Of a stretch of DNA of 40,572 nt, positions 26,808-35,233 are shown piece by piece. Position 1 is the first letter of the stretch, and each line of letters opens with the position of its first letter. The notes under the pieces were generated by a model. That model had not been told where the DNA came from, did not search any database, and saw only the letters and a program-made list of their open reading frames with translations. The DNA comes from an uncultured Bacteroidaceae bacterium (GTDB lineage: Bacteria; Bacteroidota; Bacteroidia; Bacteroidales; Bacteroidaceae), in contig CAJOJD010000018.1 of the NCBI GenBank assembly GCA_905234745.1, positions 8,656 through 49,227 on the forward strand. Reading direction: 5' to 3'. Position numbers and translations under genes: made by a program.

Positions 26808-28622
26808 ATGCAGGCAATAATATTAGCAGCTGGAATGGGTAAAAGACTTGGTGAACTCACCAAGGATAACACCAAATGCATGATTGAGGTTAATGGGCAA
26901 AAGCTTATTGACAGAATGCTTGGCCAGCTGGCCAAGCTAAATCTGAAAAGAGTTATTATCGTCGTAGGTTATCAAGCCGAAAATCTGATAAACCATTTAG
27001 GTCATAGATATGACGATATGCTAAATATTGAGTTTGTATTTAACCCTATCTATGATAAGACAAACAATATCTATTCTCTTGCCCTTGCTAAAGAAAAATT
27101 GCAGGAAGATGATACCCTCCTACTGGAAAGCGACTTGATATTTGAAGATCGTATGCTTAGATTGCTTACAGACAATCCATACCCTAATCTGGCTCTGGTG
27201 GCCAAATATGAAACATGGATGGACGGAACTATGGTACGCATTGACAGCGAAAATAATATAGTTAGTTTCGTTCCAAAAAAAGCATTCCGGTACAGTGACG
27301 TGCCTTACTATTACAAGACATGCAATATTTATAAATTCAGTAAAGAGTTCTCATGTAACCAATACGTTCCGTTTTTGGAAGCATACAGCAAGGCAATGGG
27401 CGACAATGAGTATTACGAGCAAGTTTTGCGCGTAATCACGGCTTTGGACAAATCAACACTCAGGGCTCTTCCCATCACAGACGAAAAATGGTACGAGATT
27501 GATGATATTCAGGACCGCGACATAGCTGAAATCAAGTTCTCTGTAGGAACAGATATGCTAAAACGTTTCCATCAGTGTTATGGAGGCTACTGGAGATTCC
27601 CGCAGATGAAAGATTTCTGTTATTTAGTCAATCCATTTTTCCCAACAGACCGCATGAAGGATGAATTACGCGCCAATTTTGACACTCTGCTCACAGAATA
27701 TCCTTCTGGAATGACGGTTAACTCTCTGCTTGCAGGGAAGTATTTCGGTATTAGACAAGAGTTAGTATGTGTAGGCAACGGTGCAGCCGAACTGATAAAA
27801 TGTCTTATAGAGAACCACTGCTCTGGTAAAATCGGTTTCGTATTTCCTACCTTTGAAGAGTACCCTAACCGTACGAACCCGGACAACAGGATAATATTCA
27901 CTCCTTCCAATCCCGATTTCAGTTATTCAGCTCACGACCTTAAACAGTTCTTCAAGGATAAGGGAATAAGAAACCTTCTTATCATCAACCCCGACAATCC
28001 ATCTGGCAATTATATTCCGTTCAATGAACTGAGACAACTTATTGAGTGGACTGCTGAGAACTCCATCAACCTGATAGTAGATGAAAGTTTTGTCGATTTC
28101 ACCGACAATCACGCTACTGCATCCTTGCTTCATAATGATATTCTCCTGTCCAATCCACACCTGACAGTTGTTAAGTCCATAAGCAAATCATATGGAGTTC
28201 CTGGACTGAGACTAGGAATAGTAGCATCGGGCAATACCGTAATGATGGATGAAATACGCAAAGAGGTGGCCATTTGGAACATCAACTCATTTGCAGAGTT
28301 TTATATGCAGATATTCAACAAATATGAGAAAGATTTCCTTGAGGCATGTGACAAGTTCATAGCAGAGAGAAGTCTCTTCTTTAAGGAACTTAGCGCCATA
28401 ACTTTCTTGCGTGTAATACCTTCACAGGCCAATTATTTCCTGTGCGAAATCATAGATAAGTACACATCTGCTCAACTTACAGGAAAACTTCTGGAGGAAA
28501 GCAATATTCTTATCAAGGACTGCGGACAGAAAAGTGCTTTTGCCGGCAAGAACTATATAAGGATTGCCATAAGAGACAGAGAGGACAACAGCAAACTGGT
28601 TCAAAAACTAAGAGAACTATGA
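26808..28622 (+). CDS. pntC: Nucleotidyltransferase-aminotransferase fusion, PntC-like CTP:2-AEP cytidylyltransferase
   Basis: The first 245 of 604 residues are a LicC/PntC-type nucleotidyltransferase: LAAGMGKRLGELT, K23, ESDL, EIDDIQD, and NPIYDKTNNIYS at 79-90, the same place as in the PEP mutase fusion. Residues about 265-604 are a fold-type I PLP aminotransferase of the HisC-like class, with NPDNPSG at 394-400, VDES around D425, PLP lysine K460 (SISKSYG) and R468. In Treponema denticola a nucleotidyltransferase-transaminase fusion activates 2-aminoethylphosphonate with CTP. By analogy the C-terminal half makes AEP from phosphonoacetaldehyde and the N-terminal half makes CMP-AEP. The symbol is used by analogy. 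Base composition falls from here on. Confidence 0.8.
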   Translation: MQAIILAAGMGKRLGELTKDNTKCMIEVNGQKLIDRMLGQLAKLNLKRVIIVVGYQAENLINHLGHRYDDMLNIEFVFNPIYDKTNNIYSLALAKEKLQEDDTLLLESDLIFEDRMLRLLTDNPYPNLALVAKYETWMDGTMVRIDSENNIVSFVPKKAFRYSDVPYYYKTCNIYKFSKEFSCNQYVPFLEAYSKAMGDNEYYEQVLRVITALDKSTLRALPITDEKWYEIDDIQDRDIAEIKFSVGTDMLKRFHQCYGGYWRFPQMKDFCYLVNPFFPTDRMKDELRANFDTLLTEYPSGMTVNSLLAGKYFGIRQELVCVGNGAAELIKCLIENHCSGKIGFVFPTFEEYPNRTNPDNRIIFTPSNPDFSYSAHDLKQFFKDKGIRNLLIINPDNPSGNYIPFNELRQLIEWTAENSINLIVDESFVDFTDNHATASLLHNDILLSNPHLTVVKSISKSYGVPGLRLGIVASGNTVMMDEIRKEVAIWNINSFAEFYMQIFNKYEKDFLEACDKFIAERSLFFKELSAITFLRVIPSQANYFLCEIIDKYTSAQLTGKLLEESNILIKDCGQKSAFAGKNYIRIAIRDREDNSKLVQKLREL

Positions 28623-29704
28623 TTCCATACAGAATCTGTATATGCGGTGGAGGAAATCTAGCCCATGTGGTGGGCGGATATCTGGCAGCCAAACCCGAGT
28701 GTGAGGTAAGGTTGCTAACCCGTTATCCGGAAAAATGGCAGCCCGAAGGTATCTTGAAACTTACTGATAACAATGGTAAGGTTTTCAATTCAAGATTTAC
28801 CCTTATAAGCTCAAATCCTTCCCAGACTGTAACAGGAGCCGATATGGTTTTGGTCTGCCTGCCCGGATTCGCAATTGCACAGGTTCTTGAATCAATCAAA
28901 GATTACATAAGTAAGGAAACTGTAGTAGGTTCTATCGTCTCAAGTACAGGTTTCTTTCTTATGGCTAAAAAGATATTACCTGCCGGAACCAAATTGTTCG
29001 GTTTCCAGCGTGTACCCTTTATAGCCCGAACCAATGAATATGGAAAATCCGCTTCACTTCTTGGTTACAAACCTTCATTGACTTATGCTTCAATGAATAT
29101 AAACGACATACAAAGTTTGAGTCGGACTATTTCAGCTCTCTTTGATGTTTCTGTTACATGGCTTGACAGTTATCTCAAGGTTACCCTTACTAACAGTAAC
29201 CCTTTGTTGCATCCTTGCCGCCTTTATGGGATGTTCGGAAGAGGAAAAACAGCGTTTGACAAACCAATTCTTTTTTATGAAGAATGGGATAACTTCAGTT
29301 CTGAAATGTTAATTGACTGTGATCTTGAATTTAGACATCTACTTGACAAGTTGGATATCGCCAGAAATGAAATTGTTCCCATTCTAGATTATTATGAGAG
29401 TCATGACTCCCTGTCCCTTACTGAAAAAATCAGGTCTATCCAGGCTTTCAAAGGACTCCAAGCTCCAATGATACAATTATCTGACGGCTATTATTATCCA
29501 GATTGGAATAACAGATATTTTACTGAAGATATACCTTTTGGGCTTCTAATTATCAAGGCGTTTTGTCGCAAATACGGAATTGACACTCCAAAGATTGACA
29601 CAATATTGAGATGGGCACAAACAGGTATGAATAAGCAATACATAGTTGGTAAGGATTTGACCGGAAAAGATATTCATCAAACAATAGTTGACTATGTGGA
29701 CTGA
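28619..29704 (+). CDS. Opine (octopine/nopaline) dehydrogenase family protein
   Basis: This 361-residue protein has an N-terminal Rossmann domain with ICGGGNLAHVVGGYLA (GGGN at residues 10-13) and a C-terminal helical domain with NSNPLLHPCRLYG, matching the conserved N-x-x-x-H-P catalytic stretch of octopine/nopaline dehydrogenases. Enzymes of this family reduce the imine formed between an amine and a 2-oxo acid. Directly behind the AEP-forming fusion gene (4-bp overlap), the likely amine is 2-aminoethylphosphonate or CMP-AEP, which would give an N-(carboxyalkyl) phosphonate, but this is inference. A ketopantoate-reductase-like role is a weaker alternative. It overlaps the next gene by 11 bp. 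Confidence 0.8.
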   Translation: MIPYRICICGGGNLAHVVGGYLAAKPECEVRLLTRYPEKWQPEGILKLTDNNGKVFNSRFTLISSNPSQTVTGADMVLVCLPGFAIAQVLESIKDYISKETVVGSIVSSTGFFLMAKKILPAGTKLFGFQRVPFIARTNEYGKSASLLGYKPSLTYASMNINDIQSLSRTISALFDVSVTWLDSYLKVTLTNSNPLLHPCRLYGMFGRGKTAFDKPILFYEEWDNFSSEMLIDCDLEFRHLLDKLDIARNEIVPILDYYESHDSLSLTEKIRSIQAFKGLQAPMIQLSDGYYYPDWNNRYFTEDIPFGLLIIKAFCRKYGIDTPKIDTILRWAQTGMNKQYIVGKDLTGKDIHQTIVDYVD

Positions 29705-30944
29705 ATCATTGACATCCTCTTTCCAGAGTATAATGGCTGCATTGAAACTCAATATTTATGTATGTCTTTATAACTTGCATCTGAAGATCTTACTCCCAAA
29801 GATCTCCAAGCATAAACCTATTAGGATTATGTTTTATGTCAATAATTTGTCCATGTGGAAAGGAGACAAACTGTTGGATTTACTAAAAAAGGATGATAGA
29901 TTCGAGCCTTTTGCCGTTTCATATCTCTACTCATATCATTCCACAAAGGAAAATACAGAATGCGAACAGGAACTATCATCACATTTCAGTTCATTAGGTG
30001 TTCGTTATTTTAGTGGCTTTGATTTTATACGAAACAAAAATATTTCCATTTCCGAGTTTAAACCAGACATCATCTTTTTTCCTCAACCGTACATTAATTA
30101 CAGATCTGCCATTCCGTTGAATGCCCTTTTGTCATATATTCCATACGGATTCAGTATAGAAGACTCCAAGAAATTTCATAATTCGTTATATCAGAATGTA
30201 TGCTGGAAATATTTTGTTACAAACCAGTTGCAAAAAGAGTTGAAAACAAAATATAATATAAATCACGGAGTAAATGTCGTCGTTTCAGGAGATCCGTTAG
30301 CTGATTATTTCTTTGACGGACATACACCATCTTCTGACAGTTGGCCTATCAATAATCCTCAAATCAAAAGGATAATTTGGGCTCCCCACCATTCAATCAC
30401 TCCACAAGATTGGCTAGATTATTCCAACTTTCTGGAAATTGCGGACGATATGCTTAATTTGGCAAAAGAGTACAATGACAAAGCTCAGTTCGTATTCAAG
30501 CCCCATCCTATGCTCAAAGATAAACTATACAAGCTTGATAGCTGGGGAGTTGAAAAAACCGATTCCTACTTTGACGCATGGAAATCATTACCAAACTGCA
30601 ATTCTGCAGAAGGTAACTACGTTGACCTATTCATGTCTTCTGATGCCATGATTCATGATTGTAGTGCTTTTACAGCTGAATATCTGTATGTAAACAAGCC
30701 TGTAATGTATTTGACAAAAAAAGAAAGAATGGAATCATTCAATCAGTTTGCAAATGAATGTTTCAAGGTACATTATCATGGCTCCTCTATCTCAGACATA
30801 AAAAATTTCATCGACAATGTCATTAAGGGTATAGATCCTTTGGCTGATGAAAGAACAAAATTGATTAAAGAACAATTAAGGCCCAAAGGCAATGAAACAG
30901 TTGCCGGAACCATATATAAGGAACTTTGTAAAATATTTGAATAA
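29694..30944 (+). CDS. TagF/TagB-like CDP-polyol phosphotransferase (candidate phosphonyl transferase)
   Basis: This 416-residue protein belongs to the CDP-glycerol glycerophosphotransferase family, whose members take a CDP-activated polyol phosphate and attach it to a lipid-linked or polymer acceptor. The motifs RIIWAPHHSITPQDW (first catalytic His region), FVFKPHPML and SDAMIHDCSAFTAEYLYVNKPVMYL (second half, conserved nucleotide-binding block) are all present. In this place the donor is more likely CMP-AEP or its opine derivative than CDP-glycerol, since no tagD-like stand-alone gene is seen. I choose ATG 29694; a later one at 29733 (MAALKLN) is possible. The composition is the most AT-rich of the window. 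Confidence 0.82.
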   Translation: MWTESLTSSFQSIMAALKLNIYVCLYNLHLKILLPKISKHKPIRIMFYVNNLSMWKGDKLLDLLKKDDRFEPFAVSYLYSYHSTKENTECEQELSSHFSSLGVRYFSGFDFIRNKNISISEFKPDIIFFPQPYINYRSAIPLNALLSYIPYGFSIEDSKKFHNSLYQNVCWKYFVTNQLQKELKTKYNINHGVNVVVSGDPLADYFFDGHTPSSDSWPINNPQIKRIIWAPHHSITPQDWLDYSNFLEIADDMLNLAKEYNDKAQFVFKPHPMLKDKLYKLDSWGVEKTDSYFDAWKSLPNCNSAEGNYVDLFMSSDAMIHDCSAFTAEYLYVNKPVMYLTKKERMESFNQFANECFKVHYHGSSISDIKNFIDNVIKGIDPLADERTKLIKEQLRPKGNETVAGTIYKELCKIFE

Positions 30945-32435
30945 ATGGCAGAAAACCTGAAATCGCAAACCGTAAGAGGTGTATGGTGGAGTTTCCTTGA
31001 AAGATATTCCACACAGGGGGTTTCTTTCCTTATAACCCTATTCATGGCCCGCATCCTTTCTCCAGGCGAATACGGATTAATAGGAATGATTGCCATTTTC
31101 ATGGCTCTTGGACAGGTTTTTATTGACGGTGGTTTTGCCAATGCTTTAATCCAGAAAGAGACCCGAACTGAAACCGATTTTTCTACAGTTTTCTGGATAA
31201 ATGTCTCAATAGGTTTTCTTTCATATTTAATCCTGTTTTTTGCAGCTCCGATTATTGCGTCTTTCTACAATGAAGAAATACTCATACCCATCATAAAGAT
31301 TTACGGCCTCAACCTTGTGTTATCATCGCTTGCCGGCGTAAACAAAGTCAAACTGGTTATTGACATAAACTTCAGGACACAACTAAAGATATCATTGATT
31401 TCGGCCATTACCTCAGGCATAACAGGTATTATATGTGCATTGAAGGGTTGTGGAGTATGGGCAATCGTAGCACAATCAAACGTAGCCGCAGCTCTTACGG
31501 CTGTGCTTAGTTTTGTATTTGTCAAATGGAAGCCTTCGCTTACTTTTTCACGGGAATCTTTCAAGTCGTTGTTCTCTTTTGGATCCAAACTATTGGTGGC
31601 GCAAATCATAAGTACTGCATACACATATCTTTATAACATTGTTATTGGCAAGAAATACACAAAGGCGGAATTGGGTTTGTACACTAAAGCCGGTCTGTTT
31701 TCGCAAATGGTAAGTACATATCTCACATCAGCAATGACCAGAGTTTCCTTCCCCGTTCTTAGTCGAGTTCAAAATGAAGATGACCAACTGATGGGAGCAT
31801 ACAGAAAATTCATAGGTATGGTCGCTTTTATTGTCTTTCCTATTGCTCTTGGAGTATGCGGTATGGCCAGACCGCTAATATTGTCGCTTATTACCGAGAA
31901 ATGGTTGGGTTGTGTACCCTTTATCCAGATTCTGATATTTGCATATTTGTGTGACGGCATTACCATTGTTAATTTGAACCTGCTTTACGTTAAAGGCAAG
32001 TCTAATGTGGTTTTGCGTCTGGAAATCATTAAAAAAACAATTGCTATTACGATGCTATTTATAGCGGCACGATATGGAATAAAAGCTATCTGCTGTAGTC
32101 AGGTCATTTATGCAATTATTGCTCTGATTCTCAATACAAGGAACACAAAGAAACTCTTGAATTATGGTTTGCTGAGCCAAATCAAGGATTTATTCCCATA
32201 CTTTATCTGCTCACTTGTCATAATGGCAATTGCCCTTGGAATGGACCATTTACTCAATAATAGTTGGATTGTCCTGGGCTTGTGCATTATTATTTGCCCC
32301 ACGGTTTATCTCCTACTGTGTTATGCTTTCAATTTAAAAGCATTGAATGAGATGGCCTCAATAATAGCATCTAACCAGTATTGTCCTGGATGGCTCTGCA
32401 GGATCCTAGTTAAAATATATCCCGAACTGAAATGA
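30945..32435 (+). CDS. Wzx-type polysaccharide flippase (MOP superfamily)
   Basis: This 496-residue polytopic protein of the WzxC-like group begins with TVRGVWWSFLERYSTQGVSFLITLFMARILSP, the typical first helix and loop of this family, and has about fourteen hydrophobic spans. It would move an undecaprenyl-linked repeat unit across the inner membrane. It starts directly after the TagF-like stop with no spacer. No Wzy polymerase or Wzz was recognised in the window, so polymerisation is either elsewhere or not part of this glycan. The start codon of the next small frame overlaps its stop (ATGA). Confidence 0.88.
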   Translation: MAENLKSQTVRGVWWSFLERYSTQGVSFLITLFMARILSPGEYGLIGMIAIFMALGQVFIDGGFANALIQKETRTETDFSTVFWINVSIGFLSYLILFFAAPIIASFYNEEILIPIIKIYGLNLVLSSLAGVNKVKLVIDINFRTQLKISLISAITSGITGIICALKGCGVWAIVAQSNVAAALTAVLSFVFVKWKPSLTFSRESFKSLFSFGSKLLVAQIISTAYTYLYNIVIGKKYTKAELGLYTKAGLFSQMVSTYLTSAMTRVSFPVLSRVQNEDDQLMGAYRKFIGMVAFIVFPIALGVCGMARPLILSLITEKWLGCVPFIQILIFAYLCDGITIVNLNLLYVKGKSNVVLRLEIIKKTIAITMLFIAARYGIKAICCSQVIYAIIALILNTRNTKKLLNYGLLSQIKDLFPYFICSLVIMAIALGMDHLLNNSWIVLGLCIIICPTVYLLLCYAFNLKALNEMASIIASNQYCPGWLCRILVKIYPELK

Positions 32436-32563
32436 TAATAATACTGCTCATATTACTTGCATTAACCTGTATCGGCTTGAAAAAAGCCGGGAGCGAACCC
32501 AAACAGGCCGCAACGGGGGAATCCCAATCCCCAAAAGATGAGAATCCCCCGACGCAACCATAA
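32432..32563 (+). CDS. Small single-span protein (43 aa), uncertain
   Basis: An ATG overlapping the flippase stop opens a 43-residue frame: a hydrophobic N-terminus (MIIILLILLALTCIGL) followed by a hydrophilic tail rich in Pro, Gln and Ser. It could be a small membrane protein; LALTC is a poor lipobox because Thr precedes the Cys. The overlap favours coupling, but the DNA is much more GC-rich than its surroundings and packed with hairpins, so the frame may be a by-product of an inserted segment. I do not recognise a family. Confidence 0.4.
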   Translation: MIIILLILLALTCIGLKKAGSEPKQAATGESQSPKDENPPTQP

Positions 32564-32597
32564 TTTCCCGTCCTGGCGGCTTGTCCGAAGGCGGGAA
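32473..32597. other. GC-rich hairpin cluster of unknown origin
   Basis: Three inverted repeats follow one another: CGGCTT/AAGCCG (32473-32489), CGGGGG/CCCCCG (32514-32551) and TTCCCG(T)CCT/AGGCGGGAA (32565-32597, one bulge). Lines 32461-32580 count to about 54% GC, while the next 100-200 bp on the acyltransferase side fall to 28-38%. A purine-rich ribosome-binding-like tract GAGGAGG (32604-32610) follows, then a seven-codon frame (MKLTWLD, 32618-32641) whose stop overlaps the acyltransferase ATG. Confidence 0.6.
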
Positions 32598-32640
32598 GGC
32601 GTAGAGGAGGAAGAAGTATGAAATTGACTTGGCTGGACTG

Positions 32641-33435
32641 ATGGTTGTTATGTTCCTGTTTTATTCAGGTTATGGAGTGATGGAATCAATACAAAGAAAA
32701 GGCGACAGCTATATACGAGCCATACCGGTAAAAAGAGTCCTTTCAACTTTTATAAACTATTCTATTGCCATATTAGTCTTTCTTTTAATGAACTCATTAT
32801 TGGGCATTCATTATCCTTTTATACAATATCTATTATCCCTTATAGCATGGGAAAGTGTCGGCCAAAGTAACTGGTACATCTTTGCTATTATTTGCTGCTA
32901 CATTTCTACTTATATATCCTTCCTGCTGTTTAAGGAGAAAAGGATAGCTTTTCTTGCCACTCTATTATTACTCGGCGTATATATTTGCTTGCTTCACGAA
33001 TTTAAAGAAAACTGGTGGTACAATATTATTCTGTCATATCCTGCAGGAATGATGATTTCACTTTACAAGAAAAACATTATGCCTTTTTTGGAACAGCGTT
33101 ACATTTTATGCCTTTCAGGACTAACACTGTTATTTGTTTTGCTCTTTCATTACAGGAATTCAACGCCCACTTATTTGGCATGCGCTATAACTTTCGCATA
33201 TCTTGTTTTCGTCATTTCTTATAAATTTGTCGTAAAAAATGCTTTTCTGACATGGTGCGGCAAAAATTTATTCCAAATATACGTGTACCAGAGGATTCCT
33301 ATGATAGCTCTTTCAAGCCTATTCCCGGATTTTGTAAGATTGCACCATTATATTTATGTTTTATGCTGTTTGGCTGTAACTATGCTTTTAGCTATTCTCA
33401 TAAAACCGCTTTCTATTAATCTCAACAACAAATAG
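32641..33435 (+). pseudogene. Acyltransferase-3 family membrane protein, N-terminally truncated
   Basis: The 264 residues begin inside the family at VVMFLFYSGYGVMES, which matches the FFFLSGYGL segment that normally lies about 70-80 residues in. The remainder follows the acyltransferase-3 pattern with eight or so hydrophobic spans, ending FLTWCGKNLFQIYVYQRIP and several C-terminal spans. The N-terminal span with the family's conserved His/Arg is missing. The open frame can be extended back to 32605 (KKYEIDLAGLM) but no further because of a TAG. Either it is a dead O-acetyltransferase or the N-terminal part was replaced by the hairpin-rich segment in front. It would have O-acetylated the glycan. 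Confidence 0.6.
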
Positions 33436-33438
33436 AAA

Positions 33439-34398
33439 ATGCAAAAGCCCATTATTTCAGTAATCGTAGCCATCTACAACGCCCAGAAGACCCTGCCCCG
33501 GCTTATTGACAGTCTGAAGGCACAGACTATGACTGGTTTTGAAGTGCTTTTGATTGATGACGGAAGTACAGACGCATCCGGATCCATATGTGATGAAGTG
33601 TCCGAATCTGATGACCGGTTCAAGGTTTTTCATAAGCCGAACGAAGGAATAGGAGCTACAAGGCAGTTCGGCATAGAACACGCCCAAGGAGAATATTCCA
33701 TTCATGCAGATGCCGATGACTGGGTTGAACCCGATTATCTGGAAAAGCTCTACAATAAGGCAATGGAAACAGGAGCGGATATGGTAATCTGCGATTTCCT
33801 GATAGAAAACGGAAACAAGACGACATACAGGAAAGAGCAACCTGTTGCTTTTGACACAAAGAGCGTAATCAACAGTCTGTTATGCAAACTGAATGACGGT
33901 CCATGCAATAAGCTTCTTAAACGTTCTGTCTATCTGAAGAATGACATCAGGTATCTGCCGGGATACAATTTCGGCGAAGACCAATTGTTCAATCTGCAGT
34001 TTGTTCTCTCTGGCGCATCTGTTTCATACCTTCCCCTTGCCCTGTACCATTGTGATGTGGCCACTTATTCAGCTTCCGCTTCACGTGGTTTTTCATTGGA
34101 GAAGATTCAGTACCAGGAGAAATTCATATCTTCGCTTCGTGATTTATTGCCCGATGAATACATGACAGGTATTGACAACAAGCACCTGGATGTCGTTTAT
34201 CTGGCCATCATGACTAAAGCTTTTACCAGGGAACAGTTCAAGGAGAAGTATTCATTCCTGGCACGCGTCAGATGGAAGGAATATGTGAACAAAGTATTTA
34301 CGATTAAACTGATAATTTGGACATCACTGAACGTTTCGTATAACCTAGCTCTTTTTATGAGCAGGATAAAGAAACTTGTCAGGAAAATAAGGAAATAG
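33439..34398 (+). CDS. Glycosyltransferase family 2
   Basis: This 319-residue GT-A enzyme opens with PIISVIVAIYNAQKTLPRLIDSL, has DDGSTD at about residues 40-45 and HADADDWVEPDYLEKLY, the DxD metal and nucleotide-sugar site. GEDQLFNLQF is the usual late catalytic-base block. It adds a sugar to the growing lipid-linked oligosaccharide; donor and linkage cannot be told. Base composition here returns to that of the housekeeping genes (about 53% GC in one counted line), marking the right edge of the AT-rich block. It starts three bases after the truncated acyltransferase. Confidence 0.9.
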   Translation: MQKPIISVIVAIYNAQKTLPRLIDSLKAQTMTGFEVLLIDDGSTDASGSICDEVSESDDRFKVFHKPNEGIGATRQFGIEHAQGEYSIHADADDWVEPDYLEKLYNKAMETGADMVICDFLIENGNKTTYRKEQPVAFDTKSVINSLLCKLNDGPCNKLLKRSVYLKNDIRYLPGYNFGEDQLFNLQFVLSGASVSYLPLALYHCDVATYSASASRGFSLEKIQYQEKFISSLRDLLPDEYMTGIDNKHLDVVYLAIMTKAFTREQFKEKYSFLARVRWKEYVNKVFTIKLIIWTSLNVSYNLALFMSRIKKLVRKIRK

Positions 34399-34402
34399 GA
34401 AT

Positions 34403-35230
34403 ATGAATGAAGACTTTTCAAATATAAACGGTCCCGGAACTCCCCTGAGAAAGGCTCAGGATATCATGCTTGAGATCCTGCTGGAGGTGGACCGCATATG
34501 CAAAAAACACGGCATCGAGTACTGGCTGGAATGGGGTACTCTTCTGGGTGCCGTCCGTCATAAGGGATTCGTGCCTTGGGATGACGATATGGATCTGGGC
34601 ATGAGGTCGCCCGATTATGAGCGTTTCATGGAGATCTGTCCTCAGGAACTCGATTCCAAATACATACTTCAGACCGGCAAGGACAAGGGATCCGGGCTGT
34701 CTGACGGCGTGATACGAATCAGATACAGGAATTCATTGCTGATAAACAGTTTTGATGATTTCGGGCTGGATTACAACAAGGGTATCTGTATTGATATTTT
34801 CAAGAACACCACTTATCCTACGGTTTCACCCCGTCTGTTCAAGCATATCAGCCAGCATATATTCAAATCACATGCATTCTTTCATTTCAGCCAGAGACTG
34901 ACATTCAAGAACGTATTATGTGCCGTGCTGTTTCCGCCTTACAACCTGTTTTACCGTATTCTATGGGGGCTCGTCTGCATCGGCCGTAAGAAAAACCGTA
35001 TCATGCCTCAGATAAACAGGGTCACGTACGGTTATCCTACCCTGATTTCGGAATTCTTCCCTCTGGGTCAGGTGGAATTTGAGGGGCATATGTTTCCCGC
35101 ACCCAAGAACCCTGATGCCCGTCTAACGGATTTGTATGGTGACTACATGAAGATACCGTCGGAGGAAGAACGACGCATTCACGTCAAGTTCATCTGCAAT
35201 GACGTTTCCGATTGCCATTTCAGCGTATAA
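34403..35230 (+). CDS. licD: LicD-family phosphotransferase
   Basis: This 275-residue protein belongs to the LicD nucleotidyltransferase-fold family, which moves phosphocholine from CDP-choline to teichoic acids or LPS glycans. The diagnostic block WLEWGTLLGAVRHKGFVPWDDDMDLGM is complete, including the metal-binding aspartates, and is preceded by the usual helix LLEVDRICKKHGIEYW. No choline kinase or choline uptake gene is in the window. With CMP-phosphonate enzymes in the same locus, transfer of 2-aminoethylphosphonate is a reasonable inference. It is flanked by glycosyltransferases with gaps of four and three bases. The symbol denotes the family, not choline specificity. Confidence 0.88.
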   Translation: MNEDFSNINGPGTPLRKAQDIMLEILLEVDRICKKHGIEYWLEWGTLLGAVRHKGFVPWDDDMDLGMRSPDYERFMEICPQELDSKYILQTGKDKGSGLSDGVIRIRYRNSLLINSFDDFGLDYNKGICIDIFKNTTYPTVSPRLFKHISQHIFKSHAFFHFSQRLTFKNVLCAVLFPPYNLFYRILWGLVCIGRKKNRIMPQINRVTYGYPTLISEFFPLGQVEFEGHMFPAPKNPDARLTDLYGDYMKIPSEEERRIHVKFICNDVSDCHFSV

Positions 35231-35233
35231 CCG

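Noticed and set aside
34403-35230. Phosphocholine decoration by LicD
   Set aside because: No choline kinase, choline transporter or stand-alone licC in the window, while CMP-phosphonate enzymes are present; phosphocholine cannot be fully excluded.
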